The position numbers and the translations under genes are program-made. A stretch of DNA of 64,000 bases from Pseudomonadota bacterium (GTDB taxonomy: Bacteria; Pseudomonadota; Gammaproteobacteria; Burkholderiales; Burkholderiaceae_C), in the NCBI GenBank assembly GCA_023415035.1, contig JAEZLX010000008.1, forward strand, positions 17,014 to 81,013. Reading direction: 5' to 3'. The notes under the pieces were generated by a model, which saw nothing but the letters and a program-made list of their open reading frames with translations, was not told the origin of the DNA and made no database searches. This document shows, piece by piece, positions 8,165 through 17,363 of this stretch (positions within the stretch are counted from its first letter, which is position 1; each line of letters opens with the position of its first letter).

Positions 8165-9841
8165 TCAATCCAGCCCCACGGCACGCCGGATTTCTTCGAA
8201 GGTGGTCTCGCCCCGCCGCACACGCAGCCGCGCCAGCTGGGCCATGGGCCTGAGACCACCGGCCTCGGCCAGCTCGCGCAAGCGCGCGCGCGGCACCTCG
8301 GCCACGATGGCATCGGCCAGCTCCTGGCGCACCGTCAGGATCTCGTAGACCGGCAACCGTCCCCGGTATCCAGTACCACGGCAATGGGCGCAACCGGCCC
8401 CGTGCCAGAGCGTGTCGACGTCCTCGCCCAGCCACGCGCGTTCCTCGGCCGTGGCCGGACGCTCCGTGCGGCAGTGCGGGCAGATGCAGCGCACCAGACG
8501 CTGGTTGATCACCGCGACCAGGTTCTCGGCCACCGTTTCGGCATCCACACCCAGCAGCCGCAGACGCGGCACGACGCCAAAAATGCCGCCCACGTGCAGC
8601 GTGGACAACACCAGGTGGCCCGTGGACGAAGCGTCAAGCGCGGCACGCGCCGTCTCCGGGTCGCGCACCTCGCCCACCAGAATGATGTCCGGGTCGTGGC
8701 GCAGGAAGTGGCGCATCGCATGCGCGAAGTCGTAGCCGGCGCGACGGTTGACCTCGGTCTGGCAGGCCACCGGGACGCGGTACTCCACCGGATCCTCGAC
8801 CGTCAGCACGTTGCGCTCCACGAGCGGCTGCATGCGCAGTGCCGCGTGCAGCGTCGTGCTCTTGCCCGAGCCGGTCGGGCCCGTGATGAGGATCAGGCCG
8901 TGGGGACGCGAGAACGACTGCTCCATGCGCGCCACGTCCTCGTCCAGGAAACCCAGGTCCTGCAGTCGGTCCAGCGCGCTGCGCTCGGGCAGCAGACGCA
9001 GCGCAACGCGCTCGCCGTATTCGGAGATCATGGTCGAGACGCGGATGGTGTAGGCCACCTCCATCAGCGCGATCGAGAAGCTGCCGTCCTGCGGCAGGCG
9101 CTGCTCGCTCGCATCCATCTCGGCCTTGAGCTTGATGAAGGCCACCAGCCGGTCCAGCGAAGGCGGCATGGCGAAGATCGGCTGCAACACGCCGTCCACG
9201 CGCATGAGCACCGTGCGGCTGTCCGCAGTGGGTGCAATGTGCACGTCGGTGGCACGCTCGCGCACGGCCATGTGCAGCACCAGCTCCAGCAGGCGCGCGG
9301 GGCTGTAGGCGTGGTCGCGGTCATCGCCCAGACGCCGGACCTCGGTCTGGATCAGCTTCTCGACCGGGTTTTCCTGGAAGTAGTAGTGCTGATGGATCGC
9401 GTCGACCACCGCGAAGAAATCACCCTGCCAGAACAGCACCTCCTGTCCCACGCGGCGCTGCACGACGGCCGCCACGGCTTCGGGCTCCGCGTCACCGAGC
9501 AGCACGCGAATCCTGTCACCTTCACGTCGCACCGGCAGGAAGTTGTGGCTCAGGCACAGGCTGCGGTTGAAGGCCCCCGCCACGTCCGGATCGACATCGA
9601 CATCCTGCATGTCGCGGAACTCGATGCCGCGCTGGACGGACAGCTGGCGCGCCAGGTCCTTGGCGCTGACAAAACCCAGATCCACCAGCATCCGGCCGAG
9701 CTTGCGTCCTTCGACCGCCTGCTTCTGGCGGACATAGTCAATCACCACCTGCGACACCAGGCCGCTGGACACCAGCATCCCGCTCAGGCTGGGGCGGTCC
9801 GTCGAAAGCGGCGGCACGGCACTCCCGGCTTCAATGCGCAT
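8165..9841 (-). CDS. mshE: Type IV pilus/type II secretion assembly ATPase (PilB/GspE/MshE-like)
   Basis: The protein has 558 residues. The N-terminal region (about 15-150) resembles the MshEN domain of extension ATPases, with the feature LGRMLVDLGFVSAKDLARQL. The core has Walker A GPTGSGKSTT (about residue 320), the Asp box and Walker B region DIILVGEVRDPETARAALDA and the His box TGHLVLSTLH. A zinc-binding Cys set CICPHC...CAHC follows, as in GspE/PilB. The enzyme hydrolyses ATP at the cytoplasmic face to add pilins. The start overlaps the end of the MshM-like gene by 11 bases. Several MshEN domains bind cyclic di-GMP, so that control is possible, but I did not confirm the binding residues. 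Confidence 0.92.
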   Translation of the reverse strand: MRIEAGSAVPPLSTDRPSLSGMLVSSGLVSQVVIDYVRQKQAVEGRKLGRMLVDLGFVSAKDLARQLSVQRGIEFRDMQDVDVDPDVAGAFNRSLCLSHNFLPVRREGDRIRVLLGDAEPEAVAAVVQRRVGQEVLFWQGDFFAVVDAIHQHYYFQENPVEKLIQTEVRRLGDDRDHAYSPARLLELVLHMAVRERATDVHIAPTADSRTVLMRVDGVLQPIFAMPPSLDRLVAFIKLKAEMDASEQRLPQDGSFSIALMEVAYTIRVSTMISEYGERVALRLLPERSALDRLQDLGFLDEDVARMEQSFSRPHGLILITGPTGSGKSTTLHAALRMQPLVERNVLTVEDPVEYRVPVACQTEVNRRAGYDFAHAMRHFLRHDPDIILVGEVRDPETARAALDASSTGHLVLSTLHVGGIFGVVPRLRLLGVDAETVAENLVAVINQRLVRCICPHCRTERPATAEERAWLGEDVDTLWHGAGCAHCRGTGYRGRLPVYEILTVRQELADAIVAEVPRARLRELAEAGGLRPMAQLARLRVRRGETTFEEIRRAVGLD

Positions 9842-11297
9842 AAAACCTCTCCAACAGCAGGCCGGTCACGGGATCGGCCTCGCCGGTGGGCTCCAGGCCC
9901 ACTTCTTCCTGAAACTGCATGAGCGAGCGCCGGCTGCGGGCGCCCCAGATGCCATCGACCTCGTTCGACGGCAGGCTTCCGTAGCGGGTCAGCGCGATCT
10001 GGAAACGGGCGGCCACGACACGCTCTTCCAGCGCATGTCCCGACGCTGGACCCTGCCAGCTGACCCAAGTCTTTTCGTCCCGCTGCTCCACGCACACATC
10101 GTCCAGGCGCTCCAGGCGGGCGCCGAACAACTCGTAGGTCTTGTCGGGCAATGGCTGGCTGATGACCGGTGACTCCGCTTCGCGTGACAAACGGTCGTCG
10201 CAAGACGCCGGCGCCTGTGGCGCAGGGGGCTCGGTGTCGGCAACCGGCGCCGGATCGCTTTCCACAGCCGCGCTGGCCACGGGCTCGCTCGACACGGACG
10301 CCACGGCATGCGCCTGTGCCGGGGCCAGCGCAGTCAGGCGGTCGCCCCAGTACATCCATGCACCAATGGCCAGCGCCAAGCCCCCCACAACGGCCGCATA
10401 GGCGGGACGCCTGGGTTTGACCACCGGCGCCGGCTCAGCCTCGGTCATTGGCGCCGGGGCCACCGGCCCGCCCAGGCTCACCCGGCTGTCCTCGATGGCT
10501 TCCTGCATCAGTGCCGCATCGATCACCCGGCCCCGCCGCGCCGCCAGCCCATACAGGCAGCGGTCCATGATGAGGTGAATATGCCGGGGCACGCCCTGTG
10601 TTTCCCGCCACAGCATCTGGCAGGCTTCGGTGCTCAGCTTCAGATTGCCATCACTGCCCGCCGATTCCAGCCGGAAACGGACATAGTCGGCCATCTCGGT
10701 GCTGTGCAGCCCATGCAGCCGGGCGTGCTTGACCAGACGGCTGCGCAATTGGCGCATGCTGTGCTGGGCCAGACTGGTTTCCAGCTCGGGCTGGCCCGCC
10801 AGCAGGATCTGCAGCAGCTTTTCCTGGTCAGTCTCGAGATTGCACAGCAACCTCATCAGTTCCAGCGAACTATCGGACAGGTTCTGCGCATCGTCGATGA
10901 CCAGCAGGCAGGTGCGGCCCGCGCGGTGGTTGTCGAGCAGAAAATGGTTGAGCGTATTGATGTCGGAGGCCAGCGACCCGGTGCTCTCCAGCCCGAAGTC
11001 GTGCAGCACCGCCTCCAGCAACTCAGGCCCCTGCAGGAAGGTGTTGAACACCAGCGCGGACACCACGTTCCGGTTGCCCAAATCGGCCATGAGGCGACGC
11101 ACCAGCGTGCTCTTGCCCATGCCGACTTCGGCCGTGAGCAGCAGGATGCCCTTGCGCGCGACGACGCAGTGCTCAAGTTCCACCAGCTGCTCTTCCAGGT
11201 GCGGCGTGGAGAAATAGCAGCCGGCGTCAGGCGTGTACGGAAACGGGTTGCGCACCAGGCCAAGCGTCGCCAGATGCGCGTTGCGCGCATCGTTCAT
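9831..11297 (-). CDS. mshM: MshM/ExeA-like AAA ATPase with C-terminal peptidoglycan-binding domain
   Basis: The protein has 488 residues. The N-terminus LGLVRNPFPYTPDAGCYFST is typical of ExeA/GspA/MshM. Walker A AEVGMGKST is at 56-64, followed by Walker B CLLVIDDAQNL. A membrane segment lies at about 300-320 (AAVVGGLALAIGAWMYWG). The last 60 residues (RYGSLPSNEVDGIWGARSRR and on) form a peptidoglycan-binding type 1 domain. In type II secretion, ExeA acts with ExeB to insert the secretin through peptidoglycan, and MshM is the pilus counterpart. The next gene upstream is the likely partner. The periplasmic segment before the final domain is acidic and Pro/Ala-rich. The gene overlaps both neighbours. 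Confidence 0.88.
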   Translation of the reverse strand: MNDARNAHLATLGLVRNPFPYTPDAGCYFSTPHLEEQLVELEHCVVARKGILLLTAEVGMGKSTLVRRLMADLGNRNVVSALVFNTFLQGPELLEAVLHDFGLESTGSLASDINTLNHFLLDNHRAGRTCLLVIDDAQNLSDSSLELMRLLCNLETDQEKLLQILLAGQPELETSLAQHSMRQLRSRLVKHARLHGLHSTEMADYVRFRLESAGSDGNLKLSTEACQMLWRETQGVPRHIHLIMDRCLYGLAARRGRVIDAALMQEAIEDSRVSLGGPVAPAPMTEAEPAPVVKPRRPAYAAVVGGLALAIGAWMYWGDRLTALAPAQAHAVASVSSEPVASAAVESDPAPVADTEPPAPQAPASCDDRLSREAESPVISQPLPDKTYELFGARLERLDDVCVEQRDEKTWVSWQGPASGHALEERVVAARFQIALTRYGSLPSNEVDGIWGARSRRSLMQFQEEVGLEPTGEADPVTGLLLERFYAH

Positions 11298-12301
11298 CGG
11301 GCCACCCCACTCTGGTTCAGACGCTCCACTGCCGCGCGCAGGGCCACGGAGTCCGGGTTGTGGCGCAGCGAGCGCTCCAGCACGACCCTGGCCCGCTCCG
11401 GATGCTGCAACCGATGCTCGATGGTCACCAGATTCAGGGTGGCGTTTTCATCGCCCGGCAACTTGTCCAGCAGGCCCAGATAGGTCTCCCGCGCGCGGTC
11501 GAGGTCGCCCGTCTGCTGGGCAAACCAGGCCTCGGCGCGCCAGCGCGCCAGCGAGGTGGGCGGCAGGTTCGCCTGGATCGTGTCCAGATGGGTCCGTGCC
11601 TGCCCGTGGTCCTGTTCGGCCAGCGCACGATTGAAGCGGTCGAAGACAACGGCCATGTTCTCGGCAGGTTCCGTGCTGACCGGTTTGACCACGGGTGCCG
11701 GTTGCACCGGCCTGGGGGCCGCGGCCGTTTCTGTCCGGACGGGCTCCGCCTGGACCGGTGTCGGCTTAGTAATTGGCGGCTGTGCCTGGACACGCCTTTC
11801 CGCAGGCGCAGGCAGATCACCGGTGCTGGCCACCGGTTTGGCCACCACCTTCTTGTCCACCGGGGCCGGAGAGGCTTTTACGGCCACAGTCGCGGCAGAA
11901 GATGCGACGACTGGCGCTTCTCGTTCTGTCACGACAGGCACCGGCTTGCGCAAGGCTGTGGGCAAAGGTGCTTCCACCTGCGACCGTACCACTTCAGACA
12001 CCGGCTTCGCCACTTCCACCGGTTTCGCTATTTCCTTCGCAGATACGGCAGCAACCGCCACTGTCGAATCTTGCCGCGGCTTTGACGTCTTCCCCACAGC
12101 CAGCCACACGCCAGCCGCCACCAGGCCACCCAACATCATCAGCCACCACCATGCACGGGAGTGGCTTGGGGCAGGAGCAGACTCGGACGCCGGCGCCGCC
12201 GATGCGTGCGCATGGTTGCTCGGCGGCACGGTGCCGGCCGCGACCGGCACGGCGGCGCCATGCTGCTCCGTCTGCCGGAGTGCCTGGTAGATGAGACTCA
12301 T
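11294..12301 (-). CDS. mshN: MshN/GspB-like membrane protein with TPR region
   Basis: The protein has 335 residues. It begins MSLIYQALRQTEQ, a short cytoplasmic motif shared by GspB-like and MshN-like proteins. One membrane segment follows (WWWLMMLGGLVAAGVWLAVG, about residues 50-70), then a Pro/Val/Lys-rich periplasmic linker of some 150 residues. The C-terminal helical repeats are TPR-like: FNRALAEQDHGQARTHLDTI, WFAQQTGDLDRARETYLGLL, and LVTIEHRLQHPERARVVLER. It lies between the secretin and the MshM-like ATPase with 4-base overlaps on both sides. A role in secretin placement with MshM fits both family and position. Confidence 0.8.
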   Translation of the reverse strand: MSLIYQALRQTEQHGAAVPVAAGTVPPSNHAHASAAPASESAPAPSHSRAWWWLMMLGGLVAAGVWLAVGKTSKPRQDSTVAVAAVSAKEIAKPVEVAKPVSEVVRSQVEAPLPTALRKPVPVVTEREAPVVASSAATVAVKASPAPVDKKVVAKPVASTGDLPAPAERRVQAQPPITKPTPVQAEPVRTETAAAPRPVQPAPVVKPVSTEPAENMAVVFDRFNRALAEQDHGQARTHLDTIQANLPPTSLARWRAEAWFAQQTGDLDRARETYLGLLDKLPGDENATLNLVTIEHRLQHPERARVVLERSLRHNPDSVALRAAVERLNQSGVAR

Positions 12302-14037
12302 AGCAGGTGAACGCGCAGCACCACGATCAGCTCACGCGATGCCCGGCTGTCGCCCTCCTGGGACACCAGCTTGCCGAGCACCGGCACATCGCCAAAGTAC
12401 GGCAGGCCGCTGTTGCTGCCGCTGTGCTTCTGGTCGATCAGGCCACCGATGACCACCACATCGCCGTCGTTGACGTTGAGCGTTGTGGTCAGACCCTTGT
12501 AGGCCACCGAAGGCAGCGTGACGCGATTGAACTCGTTCACGTTGACCAGTTCCAGGCTCTTGGGATCGACGTCGCTTTGCACGGGGTTGATCAACAGCTC
12601 GATGCGGCCGTCGTCGCGCATCATCGGCAGCACGCCCACCATCACGCCGGAGAACACGGCGTCGGTCTGCACCTCGGACGAGGTGGTGGTGGCACCGCCG
12701 CCGATGTTGTTCTGTGCCGAGCTCGAGCGCGACACGTAGCGCTGACTCGTCCCCACGGACAGCATGGCAGGCGTGCCGTTGCGCACCTGGATGTTGGGGT
12801 TGGACAGGATGCGCAGGTTGCCGTACGAGCGCAGGGCGTTGATGACGGTGGAACCGTTCTTGTCCTGGTAGGCCAGGCCACCGGCTGCCTGGCCGGTGGT
12901 CGAACCGATCAGGCGCGAGGGAATGGTCAGCACACTGCGCTCGTAGGCTTTGTTGGCGCCTCGCAGCGTCCCTTCAAAGCCCTGGAGAAGCAGCGGATCG
13001 ACACCGAAGTTGACCGCCAGCCGGCTGCGCAGGTGGGTCCAGTCAATGCCGAACTGGTAGCCGTCGCTGAGCTGGACATCGACCAGTTGCGCCTCGATGT
13101 ACACCTGCTTGTTCAGCATGTCCTGCGTGCGCTTGAGCAGTCGCTCGACGGCACGCATCTGGGAAGGACGTGCCTTCACGAACAGCGTCCCGGTCGTGCG
13201 GTTGAGCGTGAAGCCATGCTGCTGGTTGGGCTGCAGGGGCTCGGGCGCGCCACGCGTGCCCTCGGCCCTCGCCAGGCGGTTCTCGCCAAGGATAGCCTTG
13301 AGGTTGGCTTCGATCTCGGTGTACGGATCGTTGTTCGTGCCAGCCGTGGCGCTCATCGCCAGACTGCCCGAGATGGCCGAGTTGTTGGTGCTGACCTGGT
13401 TGGAGCCGAACACGTTGCCACCCGAGTTCAAGGCCAGCTGGGTGCTGATGTTGAGGAAGTCCAGCGAGAAGAACTTCTCCTCATGCAGCTTGATCCGCAT
13501 CGTCTGGTTGCGGATCTCCCCGGCCACGTCGAAGTTCTGCAGCACCTCGTTGAAGGCCTCGCGCATCGAGACATCCTTGAGGACCATGTCGCTGGACGTG
13601 TCATGCTGGAGCACGGACGACTCGATGATCAGGTTGAGCTTGGCCGCATCGGCGAAGGCCGCCAGGATCTGGCTGATGTTGCCCTTCGAGATCGCGAGGT
13701 TGATCGTCTTGCCCTCCAGCGGGTCGTACTGGGGCGGAGCGGCTTCCACCGCCTTCGTCGCGGCGGTGCGGCGCAACTCCTTGAGCAGATGCTCCTGCTG
13801 GGCCAGCAGTTTCTGCGATTCCGCCTGCGCCACCTCCCGCATGCGCTTGACCGATTCGACATCAGGATCGCTCAGGTTCTTGGCACTTTGCGGCGGAGGT
13901 GCCACGCATGCCGTGAGCACAGCGGCAGCGCAGACCACTGCTGCGGTCTTTGCCAGTACAGTTTTGCGAAGGTACAGAGTTGAGAAGTGCATGGCAGTGG
14001 ATCCAGCAAAGTGGTTGAAAAAGAAACGACGGGTCAT
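12298..14037 (-). CDS. mshL: Secretin lipoprotein (MshL/PilQ family outer-membrane pore)
   Basis: The protein has 579 residues from the ATG that overlaps the previous stop by 4 bases. A second ATG 15 codons in (13992) gives a more ordinary lipoprotein signal, ending VLTAC; either is possible. The N-terminal secretin domain includes KTINLAISKGNISQILAAFA. The C-terminal secretin domain contains VEAQLVDVQLSD-like strands, VTLPSVAYKGLTTTLNVNDG, VVIGGLIDQK and SRELIVVLRVHLL, the usual end of secretins. It forms the multimeric outer-membrane channel for the pilus. A Ser/Asn-rich insertion (GGNVFGSNQVSTNNSAISGS) lies between the N- and C-domains. The assignment is firm at family level. Confidence 0.9.
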   Translation of the reverse strand: MTRRFFFNHFAGSTAMHFSTLYLRKTVLAKTAAVVCAAAVLTACVAPPPQSAKNLSDPDVESVKRMREVAQAESQKLLAQQEHLLKELRRTAATKAVEAAPPQYDPLEGKTINLAISKGNISQILAAFADAAKLNLIIESSVLQHDTSSDMVLKDVSMREAFNEVLQNFDVAGEIRNQTMRIKLHEEKFFSLDFLNISTQLALNSGGNVFGSNQVSTNNSAISGSLAMSATAGTNNDPYTEIEANLKAILGENRLARAEGTRGAPEPLQPNQQHGFTLNRTTGTLFVKARPSQMRAVERLLKRTQDMLNKQVYIEAQLVDVQLSDGYQFGIDWTHLRSRLAVNFGVDPLLLQGFEGTLRGANKAYERSVLTIPSRLIGSTTGQAAGGLAYQDKNGSTVINALRSYGNLRILSNPNIQVRNGTPAMLSVGTSQRYVSRSSSAQNNIGGGATTTSSEVQTDAVFSGVMVGVLPMMRDDGRIELLINPVQSDVDPKSLELVNVNEFNRVTLPSVAYKGLTTTLNVNDGDVVVIGGLIDQKHSGSNSGLPYFGDVPVLGKLVSQEGDSRASRELIVVLRVHLL

Positions 14038-14807
14038 GGCATGCTCCTGCGCAGCCAGCCAGCCAGCTGCAACGGGGATTCCGCGACGACGATGTCATCG
14101 GCATTGGCCTGCAACGGTGCAGAAGGACTCGCAGCGCACAGCCCCGTTGTGGAATGGGGGAAATCGAACACGTCGCCATCGCCGTCGGCGTCCTGCATCG
14201 GCAGGATCAGCCAGTAGGCGACCGTCGCGACATCGCCGGCACCGCAGGCAACAGGCCCGGCAATGCCGTCGTCACCGGTCAGATGGGGTTGCTGGTCCAG
14301 CCCTGCCTCTTCCGCGAACCAGGCCGCCGCATTGTTCAGCGCCGCCACGAGATCCGTCACATCCAGGTGATCGACATCACCGGGTTCATCACCCGTGCGT
14401 TCCAAGGCCACGGCCAGATCGGCATCGAGCGCGGGATCGGCAACCGCCCGACGAAACACCGCGTACCTGACCTGCTGCAGCTCCGGCGGCAGATCCAGAC
14501 CCACGCTCAGGTAGGGGAAGCCGCCCACCTTCGTCGTCACCGGGCACCCGGCGGTCTCATAGCCATTGCCTGCCGTGTCCGGACAGGGCAGGCGTCCATG
14601 ACGCATGGCGAAGGCGCGCAGGGCCGTCTGCATCTGCTGTGCCGTCGCCTTCGCCATGGCACGCTCGCGGTCGCGATCAAAGGTCACATAAGCCGAAAAA
14701 GCCGCCCATGACATCAGGCTGGCAATCACCAGCACCATCGTCACCTCGAGCATGGAGAGACCATGCTGGAGCTGCTTCGCTGCGACCATACCCACCCGTG
14801 GCATCAT
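14034..14807 (-). CDS. Minor prepilin with Cys-pair / Asp-loop domain (257 aa)
   Basis: The signal is KQLQHG/LSMLEVTMVLVIASLM with Glu at +5. The globular part carries GRLPCPDTAGNGYETAGC (Cys75, Cys88), GGFPYLSVGL, QVRYAVFRR and DADGDGDVFDFPHS. It is therefore the shortest member of the four-pilin family whose larger members lie downstream of the platform gene. It sits immediately before the secretin gene with a 4-base overlap, apart from the other minor pilins. Whether it starts at Met1, Met2 or Met7 cannot be settled; no strong ribosome site discriminates them. Confidence 0.78.
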   Translation of the reverse strand: MMPRVGMVAAKQLQHGLSMLEVTMVLVIASLMSWAAFSAYVTFDRDRERAMAKATAQQMQTALRAFAMRHGRLPCPDTAGNGYETAGCPVTTKVGGFPYLSVGLDLPPELQQVRYAVFRRAVADPALDADLAVALERTGDEPGDVDHLDVTDLVAALNNAAAWFAEEAGLDQQPHLTGDDGIAGPVACGAGDVATVAYWLILPMQDADGDGDVFDFPHSTTGLCAASPSAPLQANADDIVVAESPLQLAGWLRRSMP

Positions 14808-15496
14808 GGCTTGCCTCCGGTTTCGACATGGCCGGTGTATGCCTGCAGCGACCGGGAAGCGGTCGACATGCGATGCCCCACCTCGCGCAGTTCGGCCAGG
14901 ATGGCCTTCTGCCGGGCCACATCCTGGGGTTTCTGGCTCTGGGCGACCTTGCGGAACTCCACGCTCAGCGCTTCGGCCCGGGCGGCTTCATCGACAAGCG
15001 CCCGTGTCGACCGGATGAAGTGCGGATCCAGCACGCCGTCGCTGATGCGCTCGACATCCGCCATGACCTGGCGGACATCCTCGATGGTCGCCTTCGGCCC
15101 CAGCGCACGCAGCTGCATCAGCTTCTCGCGCACCTGCGCCCTCTTCTGGCGACGCTCCGCCTTCGACAGGGCTGTGCCCGTCGAACCCGCATCCCCCTTC
15201 CCGCCGTCATCGGCTGGCGCCTGCAACCACGGTACCGTCGGCGCCGCGCCGGACTCGCCGGTCTGCGTGCCGTCCATCGCAGACGACTCGCCCGCCGCTT
15301 CTGCCGGCTGGATCGCCGCCACCTGAGCGTCGGGCGCAACCTGCCCCGGCTGCGGGACCGGCCCCGCCGCGGGCTCGCCCGCGCGCACCGTTTCCAGTCG
15401 CGGATCCTGCGACGGTCCTGCCAGGCGATACCCCACCATGCCCGCCAGAACCAGCAGGCCGAGGGTTCCGCCAACCAGAATCCCCTTGTTCATCAT
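14804..15496 (-). CDS. Unknown single-pass membrane protein of the pilus operon
   Basis: The protein has 230 residues. A membrane anchor at the N-terminus (ILVGGTLGLLVLAGMVGYRLAG) is followed by a Pro/Ala/Gly-rich linker and then a helical, charged C-terminal half (for example LSKAERRQKRAQVREKLMQL and SVEFRKVAQSQKPQDVARQK) that is likely coiled coil. It overlaps the genes on both sides by 4 bases, so it is part of the assembly machinery or its control. I do not recognise a family. Position between a PilP/MshK-like gene and a pilin suggests an inner-membrane periplasmic-facing subunit. Confidence 0.65.
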   Translation of the reverse strand: MMNKGILVGGTLGLLVLAGMVGYRLAGPSQDPRLETVRAGEPAAGPVPQPGQVAPDAQVAAIQPAEAAGESSAMDGTQTGESGAAPTVPWLQAPADDGGKGDAGSTGTALSKAERRQKRAQVREKLMQLRALGPKATIEDVRQVMADVERISDGVLDPHFIRSTRALVDEAARAEALSVEFRKVAQSQKPQDVARQKAILAELREVGHRMSTASRSLQAYTGHVETGGKP

Positions 15497-16035
15497 CGCC
15501 TCGCCGGAGCCTGACGCGATCTGGCCGGTTCACGCGAACCTTCCGGGGCTTGGCCACGTTCGGCCACCGGCACCCGCACGCGCGCGCCGTTCTTGCGAAC
15601 GAAGGTCACGGCTTCAATCTGGATGGACTCGACAGTGAGCCCCCCCTGCACGGCTTCGCCGACATGCGCCAGGCGCCCATCGACGATGGCCTTGCCTTCC
15701 GCTCCGGTTTCGAGCACCACCGTCACCACGGGAACATGCAGCACTTCGGGGGCGCGCGCCGGTGCCGCCGTGACAGCAGGTGCCGCCGCCTGTGCGAACA
15801 GGGCTTGTCGCGGTGAAGCGCCTGCGGAAACGTCAGCCGCCTTGAGCAGCGTGTCCAGTGCGAACCGCAGCTCCACCAGCGCCTGCTGCTGGTTGTCGGT
15901 CGGTGGCGTCACCGACCCCTGCAGGGGCAGGAACGAACGCCCCTGGACGCCGGCACGCGGCGACAGCGCCGCTGCAGCCAAAGCCACGACGATCACCGCA
16001 AGAGCGCTCAGAAACAGGGCAACGTATCTCATCAC
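15493..16035 (-). CDS. mshK: PilP/MshK/GspC-like periplasmic protein
   Basis: The protein has 180 residues, with an N-terminal anchor (YVALFLSALAVIVVALAAAAL). The C-terminal part reads like the small beta domain of the GspC/PilP homology region: VVTVVLETGAEGKAIVDGRL, then AHVGEAVQGGLTVESIQIEA and VTFVRKNGARVRVPV. In related systems this domain contacts the secretin. A basic, Pro/Arg-rich tail ends the protein. The call rests on fold-like pattern and position among PilM/N/O-like and secretin genes; sequence identity to named MshK proteins is not demonstrated. Confidence 0.6.
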   Translation of the reverse strand: MMRYVALFLSALAVIVVALAAAALSPRAGVQGRSFLPLQGSVTPPTDNQQQALVELRFALDTLLKAADVSAGASPRQALFAQAAAPAVTAAPARAPEVLHVPVVTVVLETGAEGKAIVDGRLAHVGEAVQGGLTVESIQIEAVTFVRKNGARVRVPVAERGQAPEGSREPARSRQAPARR

Positions 16036-16073
16036 TTATCCGATCAGTCAGGGACTCCTCTAGGAGCCTCTGT

Positions 16074-17363
16074 TCAGCGACTTGCGGCCGGGACCGCCCG
16101 CAGGTAGTACGCAAACGCACCGGCGGCGCTGTCGCCCGGCGCCGTGGATTCGGCTTCCCAGCCTTCGGCCCGCAAGGCCGCCAGGAAGTGGCTCAGAGCC
16201 TCCGCGGCTCCCTCTTCGGCGACACCATCGACGCGGAACCGCGCAGGCGTCGGCGGCATCCCCTTGTTCAGCTGCACACGCTGGATGCGGATCTGCTCGC
16301 CAGCCACATGGCGCAGCACACCCAGCATGCGAACCGGGTCATGGCTCATCGCAAAACCCAGCTGCCGGGCGAACGCAAATTCCGGCGCCTCGCTCACGGG
16401 CACGCGATCGCCCTGCGCCTTGGCCACACGCTCGCGCAAACCCTCGACATCGGTTTTCAGCTCCGCCACGATCGACTGCTCGGCACGCGCCGCGCGATCG
16501 GCAAAGAAACCGACCACACCGAGACCCGCCGCGATCACGGCCACCATGGCCACCACGGCCTGCACATGCCTTTCCGCGAACCAGGCCAGCCGCTGCACAA
16601 CGGGCACGGTCCAGGCCCGAGCAGGCACTCTGGCCAGCAATCCGGGCAGCGCCGACACCACCGTCGTGCCCGAGGCATCCGCAAAAGGCGTCAGCGGCAA
16701 CGGGGCCGCCTGCACGACGCCCGCCTCGGACAGGGCAGCGATCAGCGCCTGCTCACGGCTCTCCTCGCCCGGCTGCGCCACGGCCCATCGGCACTGGCGG
16801 GCGGCGCCTTTCCAGCCACCCGACCTGAACTGGGTCAGGGCGGCACGGACCGGCACCACGAAGTCGAACGGGTCCTGCCCGAGTGCCGCCGCCGATGCGT
16901 AGTGCAACCGGCCGTCCTGCTCGCCATAGACATGCAGCTGGGAACCCGACCTCAGGATCACCGGATCCTCGCCCGCGCCGCCGGCGGCGAGCAGTCCTGC
17001 CAACGGCAGGATCAGACAATGATCGCGTTGCCGCATCGCCCAGGACTGCAGTTCCTGCCACTGGGCCAGAGGCACGGCGGTGTACAGCGACTGGTTGCTG
17101 TCCGCGTGTCCGACCTGCCGGTGGATGAGCACCTGGACGGCACCATCGATCAGGCCTTCGGCACGCACCTGTTTCTCGATCTGGGCCGCTGCATAGGCGC
17201 GTTTGCCCTTGCAGTACTGGACACCCACAAGGGCGTCCACGAAATCGACCACCACCAGTGCCGGACCTTCAAGCCTGGGCCACGGCTGGATCTCGCGAGC
17301 CTGCCCCCGATCCAGCTGCATCCAGCCCTGCGCCGAGACGAAAATGATCTGTTCGGTCGTCAT
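16074..17363 (-). CDS. mshI: MshI/GspL-like protein: PilM-type cytoplasmic domain fused to PilN-type membrane part
   Basis: The protein has 429 residues. Residues 1-250 resemble the actin-like cytoplasmic domain of PilM/GspL (for example LVVVDFVDALVGVQYCKGKR). A membrane segment at about 265-288 (AVVAMVAVIAAGLGVVGFFA) is followed by a coiled segment and a ferredoxin-like periplasmic end. Thus it combines what PilM and PilN do in separate proteins, as GspL does. It starts 4 bases inside the end of the PilO/GspM-like gene. Its partner order (M-like before L-like) is reversed relative to gspL-gspM. The fusion is what I see; the name is by analogy. Confidence 0.65.
   Translation of the reverse strand: MTTEQIIFVSAQGWMQLDRGQAREIQPWPRLEGPALVVVDFVDALVGVQYCKGKRAYAAAQIEKQVRAEGLIDGAVQVLIHRQVGHADSNQSLYTAVPLAQWQELQSWAMRQRDHCLILPLAGLLAAGGAGEDPVILRSGSQLHVYGEQDGRLHYASAAALGQDPFDFVVPVRAALTQFRSGGWKGAARQCRWAVAQPGEESREQALIAALSEAGVVQAAPLPLTPFADASGTTVVSALPGLLARVPARAWTVPVVQRLAWFAERHVQAVVAMVAVIAAGLGVVGFFADRAARAEQSIVAELKTDVEGLRERVAKAQGDRVPVSEAPEFAFARQLGFAMSHDPVRMLGVLRHVAGEQIRIQRVQLNKGMPPTPARFRVDGVAEEGAAEALSHFLAALRAEGWEAESTAPGDSAAGAFAYYLRAVPAASR

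Noticed and set aside
12307..13983. Long plus-strand frame opposite the secretin gene
   Set aside because: Shadow of a clear secretin; His/Gln/Arg-rich without domains.
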